DNA from: RGIG1959 sp045651865
GTDB taxonomy: Bacteria; Bacillota; Clostridia; Oscillospirales; Acutalibacteraceae
Assembly (NCBI GenBank): GCA_045651865.1
Contig: JAZRTC010000146.1
Location: forward strand, 1-11,420
Length of the DNA: 11,420 nucleotides
Reading direction: 5' to 3'
The translations under genes were made by a program, and so were the position numbers. The notes beneath the pieces are model-generated. The model did no database searches. It had not been told where the DNA came from and saw only the letters and a list, made by a program, of their open reading frames with translations. Positions 6,872 to 11,420 of this stretch are shown piece after piece. Positions within the stretch are counted from its first letter, which is position 1. Each line of letters opens with the position of its first letter.

Positions 6872-8837
6872 CGTTGCCACCTCTTTCATCCTCCACAACC
6901 GGAAGCACTGTCATACGCACCTTGGCGCATCCCATCGGAACAAGAGTAATCGTCTCCACATCGCCGTAACCGTACCGCTTTGTATGAGCCTTTGTCGGCA
7001 ATCGCGGGGTGAAGGTAAAATCCCCTTCTTTTTCTATACGACCCCATGGACGCTTATATAAATTCTCAACATAGCGGATTTTCCGTTTTCGCACAAGTGT
7101 CCAATTTTTCACCTTGCGCGCTTTCACGCGAATCCGACACGGAACACGATCAATCCTCCACGGCTCCGATTCTTCGCCAACGGTGCATGAGAACGCCTCA
7201 TCGGGTAGTTCTCCCTCTCCAAGCATCAGCGCATAATTCCAATCCTTATCGGGATAGATGTTATACGCAGGAAACTCTTTGCTCGCGCGTGGATCGTCAC
7301 CATCGGTCTGACGGTCACCCCACATACCGAGTGTATAGACAAGAGGGCCTTTATCAATGTATATACCGCCGCTTTTATCGCGATGAGCAACCACCTTGGA
7401 AGGCAACTGCAGTTCCACCTTATCTCCGTCGGTAAACTGTCTTTCAACAGTGGTGAATCCGTTTTTCACCTCAACCGAAACCGCCTGTCCGTTTACATAC
7501 AGCGACGGGCAGTCGCACCACGAAGGAATACGCAACGACAGCGAAAATGTCGTTGGGTTTGCGGCGTGTACCGACAACACAATGCGGTCATCAAACGGAT
7601 ACATTGTCTGTTGTGTCAGATGCACCCGTTCTCCATCAACGGTGAACGAACACTCTGATGCACCGTACAGCACAGCAGCAATGCCGTTCTTTGTCTGCAT
7701 ATACATCCGCGCACAATAATTCGGGAAGAAGCGGTTGACATTGCCCGGGCAACACTCTGTCCCCGGATTTGGTCGGTAGGACATCCAAGAATGCCCTTTA
7801 AAGAAATCGTTATGGTTGGAACAGCGATCCAGCACAAGTTGGTTGGGGCATGAAAAATACTGCAAAGCACGAAATCGCTCATCCACCGAGCCAAACCCCG
7901 CATTGAACACACATCGTTCGTACAGGTCGGCATAATGCCCATTTCCCGTCGCCATCAGCAAATAGCCAAGCGACCAGGTATAATCCGACACATCGCAGGT
8001 TTCGTGCGACCGCATATAGTCATTATCCAATAAAAACTCATTACTGCAATGCAATCCACTGACAAGCATAAAATGCTTTTCCAACTTTTCGTACGCTTTA
8101 ACAGACGCTTTCAAGTAACCGCGCTCGCCTGTATACATATACAAGATTGCACCGAGCTTTGCAAACTCATTATAGGTCACGCCGTGTGCATACGGTTTGC
8201 GGCGGCTGAGGTGCGCTTTGGCAGTGTTGTCATCAAATGTACGCTCGTTGTACTTGTCGTAGGTTTCCTTCGCACACCTTAACAGCCGTTCATCACCGCT
8301 GTGGCGATAGGCCCAAAGCATAACCTCCACATTCATAACATCACGAGCACGACTATAATCACATGGACTGCTCAAATAATGCTTTGTAATGGCTTCTACA
8401 AGTCGTTGATCACCTGTCGCGGCATATTTCGCCATCATTGCGCGGAAGAACACCACATGCGGCCAGCGATTCCATCCATCCGTATTTTTCAGAAACTTCG
8501 GGCCGAGATAGCCATCATCATCCACATGATGTATAACCGAATCTATGACTGCATCAACCCGTTTACACAACTCACGGTCGCGTAGTAACTGACCCGATCG
8601 CTCCATACCGTCCATCCAATAAGCAGTTTGCTCATACGGCCACCATTCGGGATTGGCGGTTTGTGCTTGGTCTGCCTTTTCATTGATTGCCCACGAAACC
8701 GTATCAAACGGAAACCCCGCTTGTTCAAGATGACCTGTCAGTCCTTCTTTTTGAAGCTCTAAATATCGGTAAAGCCATCCGTTCACAACGATATCCGACA
8801 GCGGTAGTTCTTTCATTTGTCCGAAATATGCTAACAT
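6864..8837 (-). CDS. GH127-like (DUF1680 superfamily) glycoside hydrolase, probably cytosolic
   Basis: A 657-residue protein with an (alpha/alpha)6-barrel-like helical repeat pattern in residues 1-380 and a beta-rich C-terminal part (about 385-650). The GH127 beta-L-arabinofuranosidase signature is recognisable. HET-C (278-281) supplies E279 and C281, and ECCPGNVNRF (361-370) supplies C362 and C363. Together these correspond to the Glu-Cys-Cys-Cys zinc site that includes the nucleophilic cysteine in HypBA1 of Bifidobacterium. E267 is a candidate acid/base. Other supporting stretches are WWPYEQTAYWMDGM (65-78) and DDDGYLGPKF (106-115). There is no signal peptide, so it should act on imported oligosaccharides or on an intracellular glycan. 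The start at ATG 8837 has a GGTGG site nearby; ATG 8816 is an alternative. It is the first gene behind a strong promoter and overlaps the small membrane protein gene. Substrate specificity within the superfamily cannot be read from sequence. Confidence 0.78.
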   Translation of the reverse strand: MLAYFGQMKELPLSDIVVNGWLYRYLELQKEGLTGHLEQAGFPFDTVSWAINEKADQAQTANPEWWPYEQTAYWMDGMERSGQLLRDRELCKRVDAVIDSVIHHVDDDGYLGPKFLKNTDGWNRWPHVVFFRAMMAKYAATGDQRLVEAITKHYLSSPCDYSRARDVMNVEVMLWAYRHSGDERLLRCAKETYDKYNERTFDDNTAKAHLSRRKPYAHGVTYNEFAKLGAILYMYTGERGYLKASVKAYEKLEKHFMLVSGLHCSNEFLLDNDYMRSHETCDVSDYTWSLGYLLMATGNGHYADLYERCVFNAGFGSVDERFRALQYFSCPNQLVLDRCSNHNDFFKGHSWMSYRPNPGTECCPGNVNRFFPNYCARMYMQTKNGIAAVLYGASECSFTVDGERVHLTQQTMYPFDDRIVLSVHAANPTTFSLSLRIPSWCDCPSLYVNGQAVSVEVKNGFTTVERQFTDGDKVELQLPSKVVAHRDKSGGIYIDKGPLVYTLGMWGDRQTDGDDPRASKEFPAYNIYPDKDWNYALMLGEGELPDEAFSCTVGEESEPWRIDRVPCRIRVKARKVKNWTLVRKRKIRYVENLYKRPWGRIEKEGDFTFTPRLPTKAHTKRYGYGDVETITLVPMGCAKVRMTVLPVVEDERGGNGA

Positions 8838-8874
8838 TCCACCACCGCCAAACTATATATCACTTCTACACTTT

Positions 8875-8903
8875 ATCATAACAAAGAGTCAGGGGATTGT
8901 CAA
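8875..8903 (-). promoter_or_regulatory. Strong sigma-A promoter for the glycosidase-YdjIGH-like operon
   Basis: On the minus strand TTGACA (8898-8903) is followed after 17 nt by TATGAT (8875-8880), a full-consensus -35 and a 5/6 -10. The glycosidase start codon lies 37 nt beyond the -10 box. No other convincing promoter appears before any of the five downstream genes, whose gaps are at most 35 nt. Confidence 0.83.
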
Positions 8904-9006
8904 CAAGCAAAACCATTGATCACGCTTTCTTACACAACCGAAAACACGCAAAGTAAAATTGTGCAAATATTCATTCAGAAAAAAATAAAAAATTTTCAAA
9001 AAAGAC

Positions 9007-9035
9007 TTGCTTTTTTCAGGGTTTTCCATTATACT
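9007..9035 (+). promoter_or_regulatory. Promoter for tRNA-Pro
   Basis: TTGCTT (9007-9012) and TATACT (9030-9035) with a 17-nt spacer, 31 nt before the mature tRNA 5' end. A run of A and T tracts at about 8978-9004 directly upstream could act as an UP element. Confidence 0.65.
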
Positions 9036-9066
9036 ATTTGAAGTCCGCTAGACAACAACAAAATAT

Positions 9067-9143
9067 CGGGGTGTGGCGAAGTTTGGTATCGCGCTTGGTT
9101 CGGGACCAAGAGGCCTCGGGTTCAAATCCCGACACTCCGACCA
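9067..9143 (+). tRNA. tRNA-Pro (anticodon CGG)
   Basis: A 77-nt cloverleaf with encoded CCA. The acceptor stem CGGGGTG pairs with CACTCCG (one G-T pair). The anticodon arm is CTTGG-TTCGGGA-CCAAG, placing CGG at the anticodon and reading CCG proline codons. The T arm is TCGGG-TTCAAAT-CCCGA, and A-CCA completes the 3' end. The D arm GCG...CGC fits. It has its own promoter and a hairpin terminator directly downstream, and no neighbouring tRNA genes. Confidence 0.97.
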
Positions 9144-9184
9144 AAATCAAAACCCGCTGATAAACATCAGCGGGTTTTGATTTT
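9143..9184 (+). terminator. Intrinsic terminator of tRNA-Pro
   Basis: A perfect 18-bp inverted repeat, with left arm 9143-9160 and right arm 9167-9184 around a TAAACA loop. The GC-rich core ACCCGCTGA is flanked by A-rich and T-rich ends. The left arm begins at the last A of the tRNA CCA. Confidence 0.92.
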
Positions 9185-9222
9185 ATAAGCAAAGCACTTC
9201 TGTCGCAGTTTATGGAGGGGAT

Positions 9223-9882
9223 ATGATGATCGAGATACATAGCTGGCTGACAATTTTTTTGCAGGCACTGGACAACACCTTCGCAGAGCGTGTCCGGTTT
9301 GTCGGACTTCAGGGAAGTTATGCACGGGCAGAAGCTACCGAAACCAGCGATATCGATGTCGTGGTAATACTCGACGAACTGTCTGCGTGTGATATTCATA
9401 CTTATAACACGATGCTGGATACATTACCGAATCGCGAATCTATATGCGGTTTTCTTTCGGGTAAAAATGAGATCATAAACTGGGAGGCATCCGACCTGTT
9501 CCAGTTTTATTATGATACCGTTCCGATTAAAGGAACTCTTGATGAGCTAACCGCTGTAATCAATGCTTCTGCTGTTGAAAAAGCAATTAAAACAGGTGTG
9601 TGCAATATTTATCACGGTTGTGTTCATAATATGCTGTACGAGAAAAGCGACGACATCCTCAAAGGATTATACAAATCCGCTTCATTTGTTTTGCAAGCCA
9701 TTGCCTATCAGCAATGCGGACGGTATCTCCGAAACAAAGACGAACTGCATAAAGCCTTATCCCCTGACAACCGTCAGATTCTCGGTACCTTCCGACTGTT
9801 GAAAAACGGCGGTACGATTCACTTTCAAGAAATGTCCGAAGCATTGTTTTTATGGTCAAAAACACATATCAACCGTACATAA
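9223..9882 (+). CDS. Nucleotidyltransferase-fold protein (MNT/aminoglycoside-NTase-like)
   Basis: A 219-residue protein with an N-terminal polymerase-beta-type nucleotidyltransferase domain. The motif FVGLQGSYARAEATETSDID (27-46) contains the GS pair (31-32) and the two metal-binding aspartates D43 and D45, then a hydrophobic strand VVVIL. The third acidic residue is uncertain (E88, D91 or D98). Residues about 115-219 are helical and resemble the HEPN-like or kanamycin-NTase C-terminal helical domains fused to such enzymes. The family transfers AMP or other nucleotides to small molecules or proteins; the target is not visible here. The strong GGAGG at 9214-9218 precedes two consecutive ATG codons at 9223 and 9226; the second has the better spacing (7 nt). 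The gene is monocistronic between the tRNA terminator and a convergent hairpin. No MNT-HEPN toxin partner lies beside it. Confidence 0.82.
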   Translation: MMIEIHSWLTIFLQALDNTFAERVRFVGLQGSYARAEATETSDIDVVVILDELSACDIHTYNTMLDTLPNRESICGFLSGKNEIINWEASDLFQFYYDTVPIKGTLDELTAVINASAVEKAIKTGVCNIYHGCVHNMLYEKSDDILKGLYKSASFVLQAIAYQQCGRYLRNKDELHKALSPDNRQILGTFRLLKNGGTIHFQEMSEALFLWSKTHINRT

Positions 9883-9883
9883 C

Positions 9884-9919
9884 AAAAGCCACCTTTGTCA
9901 ACCGACAAAGGTGGCTTTT
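9884..9919. terminator. Bidirectional terminator between NTase and CHAP genes
   Basis: A perfect 16-bp inverted repeat (left arm 9884-9899, right arm 9904-9919, loop AACC) with A and T tails at both ends. It sits 1 nt after the NTase stop codon and 6 nt past the end of the opposing CHAP gene, and should serve both convergent genes. Confidence 0.92.
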
Positions 9920-9925
9920 CAATAA

Positions 9926-11420
9926 TTACATAAGCGAAATCAGAAGCTCACGCACATCCGCTGTAGACACATCACCGTTGCCGTCAAAATCCGCAAGGAC
10001 AAGCGATGCACCACTGATTGTATCAGATCCGAGCAGATGCTTGAGAATGGCACGGCCATCGGCAGTTGTTACTGCATCATCAGCGTTGACATCACCTACT
10101 ATGCCCTCTGCTTCTACCACACGGTCATTCTCTGTTCCGCGCATATTGTACGCCGTCGAAGTGACCGTATCGGCTTTTGCTGCCAGATACCAGAACTGAA
10201 TCTTAATCTCCGTATGCGGCTCCAGATACAGCACCGCCGTATCAATTGTACAGCCGTCTTCAGGCGCCCACCAATAGCCGATATCGATCTGCAAGCGTTC
10301 ATCCGTACCCATATAGCATCGGGCGGAAGTCTCAACAAGCTCGTCGCCCGACATCGGATCACGCATCACGGAATATCCTGTATCTGTATTCACCAAACCA
10401 AAGGCATAGCGACCGCTGTGACACTCAACAGCGATATTGAGATACGGGGTCGTGCGGTTACCTGCCGCAAGCAACAACGGAAGCTCCAACGCCGCTTCCT
10501 GATTACTGTTGTTAGTGAATGTAACCGAGCCGTTTTCATCCGTTACAAAGCTTAGTTGTGTGTCGTTTTCCGTCGGTGTGATCTCGCAATCCAGCACATC
10601 AATACCGATGTATTCGCCATATTGTTCGATGGAGCACCATCCGCTTGTTCCATCTTCCAGCGTTACCTTGCCCCAACCGTTTTTCAGTTCGGTAACGACA
10701 ACGAGCTCATCTCTTAACAACTCACCAACAATATCGTAGGATGTATCGGTGCCTTTGCGCACATTCAAGCTGGATGCCGTGATACGATAGGTGCCGAGTT
10801 TTTCGGCGCGGGATCCTGTACCGATTTCATAATTCGGTGTAGCATAGCCGACGATGCGGGAATATCCGAGCGAATAGGATTTTTTGAAGCAGCCGCCGCC
10901 CTCGTTGATCTCACCGTTCTGTCCGCTGGTGTTACCTTCAATTGTATACACTTTACCGCCCGACGCATAACGGACAAGACCGACATGGGACATGCTGGTA
11001 CGGCTGTCACCGAAATAAATCACATCGCCCTCTTTCGGTACATAATTGCCGCCGTAATATTCGGAATATTGGAACAAATCACGCTGTTTCCACCACGACA
11101 CACCTGTGGTGCAGGAGGCATGGTAGGTAAAAATGTTCGACGGGACATCCGCCTGATAGGCACACCAGGAGACAAACATCGCACACCATGCACCGTAAGC
11201 AAAGCTCGAACTGTTAAAATAGTCCGCATACCACTTGCCGTATTTGGTATAGTTGTTGTCCCCCGCCGTCGTGCCGGCCAAAGAACCCTCCAGATAACCA
11301 ACCTGTGTTTCGGCAATTGCCATAATATCTTTAGCCTGATCGCCGGTGTTGACATGCGTGTTTTCATACGCCGCACTGACAGAAAGCGGCATACACACGG
11401 CGAGAATTGCCAGGGAAAGG
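9926..11420 (-). CDS. Secreted CHAP-SH3-dockerin protein (partial at its N-terminus)
   Basis: The frame is open to the right window edge, where it reads a hydrophobic stretch (LAILAVCMPLSVSAA) that is the end of a signal peptide, with cleavage near SAA-YENTH; the start codon lies outside the window. Numbering from the in-frame GTG at 11398, a CHAP amidase/endopeptidase domain spans about 20-190 with C72 (YGAWCAMFVSW), H138 (MSHVGLV) and E154/N156 (IEGNTSG) as catalytic-type residues. A bacterial SH3 domain spans about 203-258 (SSLNVRKGTDTSYDIVGE, then GWGKV and SGWCSI), a beta-sandwich-like region of unknown identity about 280-410, and a type I dockerin 434-490. The dockerin has two calcium loops, D436/N438/D440/D447 and D470/D472/N474/D476/D481. 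It likely cleaves peptidoglycan and is carried on a cohesin scaffold. The terminator at 9884-9919 closes the transcript. Confidence 0.9.
   Translation of the reverse strand, partial: LSLAILAVCMPLSVSAAYENTHVNTGDQAKDIMAIAETQVGYLEGSLAGTTAGDNNYTKYGKWYADYFNSSSFAYGAWCAMFVSWCAYQADVPSNIFTYHASCTTGVSWWKQRDLFQYSEYYGGNYVPKEGDVIYFGDSRTSMSHVGLVRYASGGKVYTIEGNTSGQNGEINEGGGCFKKSYSLGYSRIVGYATPNYEIGTGSRAEKLGTYRITASSLNVRKGTDTSYDIVGELLRDELVVVTELKNGWGKVTLEDGTSGWCSIEQYGEYIGIDVLDCEITPTENDTQLSFVTDENGSVTFTNNSNQEAALELPLLLAAGNRTTPYLNIAVECHSGRYAFGLVNTDTGYSVMRDPMSGDELVETSARCYMGTDERLQIDIGYWWAPEDGCTIDTAVLYLEPHTEIKIQFWYLAAKADTVTSTAYNMRGTENDRVVEAEGIVGDVNADDAVTTADGRAILKHLLGSDTISGASLVLADFDGNGDVSTADVRELLISLM

Noticed and set aside
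9067..9143. tRNA-Pro as an attachment site for an integrated element
   Set aside because: No copy of the tRNA 3' end is visible elsewhere in the window and no integrase or phage gene is present.
9034..9399. Minus-strand 121-codon open frame containing VGVSGFEPEASWSRTKR
   Set aside because: This is the antisense translation of tRNA-Pro, a well-known spurious protein pattern, and it also runs antisense to the nucleotidyltransferase gene.
9223..9882. MNT-HEPN toxin-antitoxin pair
   Set aside because: The nucleotidyltransferase gene stands alone between two terminators, with no adjacent HEPN gene on the same strand.

Overview
The window looks like chromosome of a Gram-positive Clostridia-type bacterium, plausibly a Ruminococcaceae/Oscillospiraceae gut relative. 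The evidence is strong AGGAG ribosome-binding sites, textbook TTGACA-17-TATAAT promoters, a secreted wall hydrolase ending in a type I dockerin, and a Bacillus YdjG/YdjH/YdjI-like gene set. The taxonomic call is an inference. No phage, IS element or CRISPR array is visible.

Layout. (1) 16-1898, minus strand: a YbjN-like protein followed by a single-ring ClpB-type AAA+ ATPase that lacks the usual pore loop; a consensus promoter lies upstream. (2) 2068-3087, plus strand: a PHP-domain phosphoesterase transcribed divergently from a second consensus promoter; it ends at a bidirectional terminator. (3) 8837 down to 3105, minus strand: a probable six-gene operon from one strong promoter at 8875-8903. 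Its order is GH127-like glycosidase, small membrane protein, SPFH protein with three zinc ribbons (YdjI-like), double-zinc-ribbon membrane protein (YdjG-like), TPM-domain membrane protein (YdjH-like), GIY-YIG nuclease-fold protein. Gaps are short or negative throughout. (4) 9067-9184, plus strand: tRNA-Pro(CGG) with its own promoter and terminator. (5) 9223-9882, plus strand: a nucleotidyltransferase-fold protein. (6) 9926-11420, minus strand: a secreted CHAP-SH3-dockerin protein whose first residues lie outside the window; it converges on the nucleotidyltransferase gene at a shared hairpin.

The most notable content is the YdjI-YdjG-YdjH-like set. In Bacillus subtilis the related proteins are encoded with PspA and belong to an envelope-stress system. 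Here no pspA is present, the gene order is permuted, and the set is transcribed behind an apparently cytosolic GH127-like enzyme and a small membrane protein. The second notable item is the AAA+ protein, which keeps the Walker, arginine-finger and sensor residues but has lost the aromatic substrate-threading loop and sits beside a YbjN-like protein.
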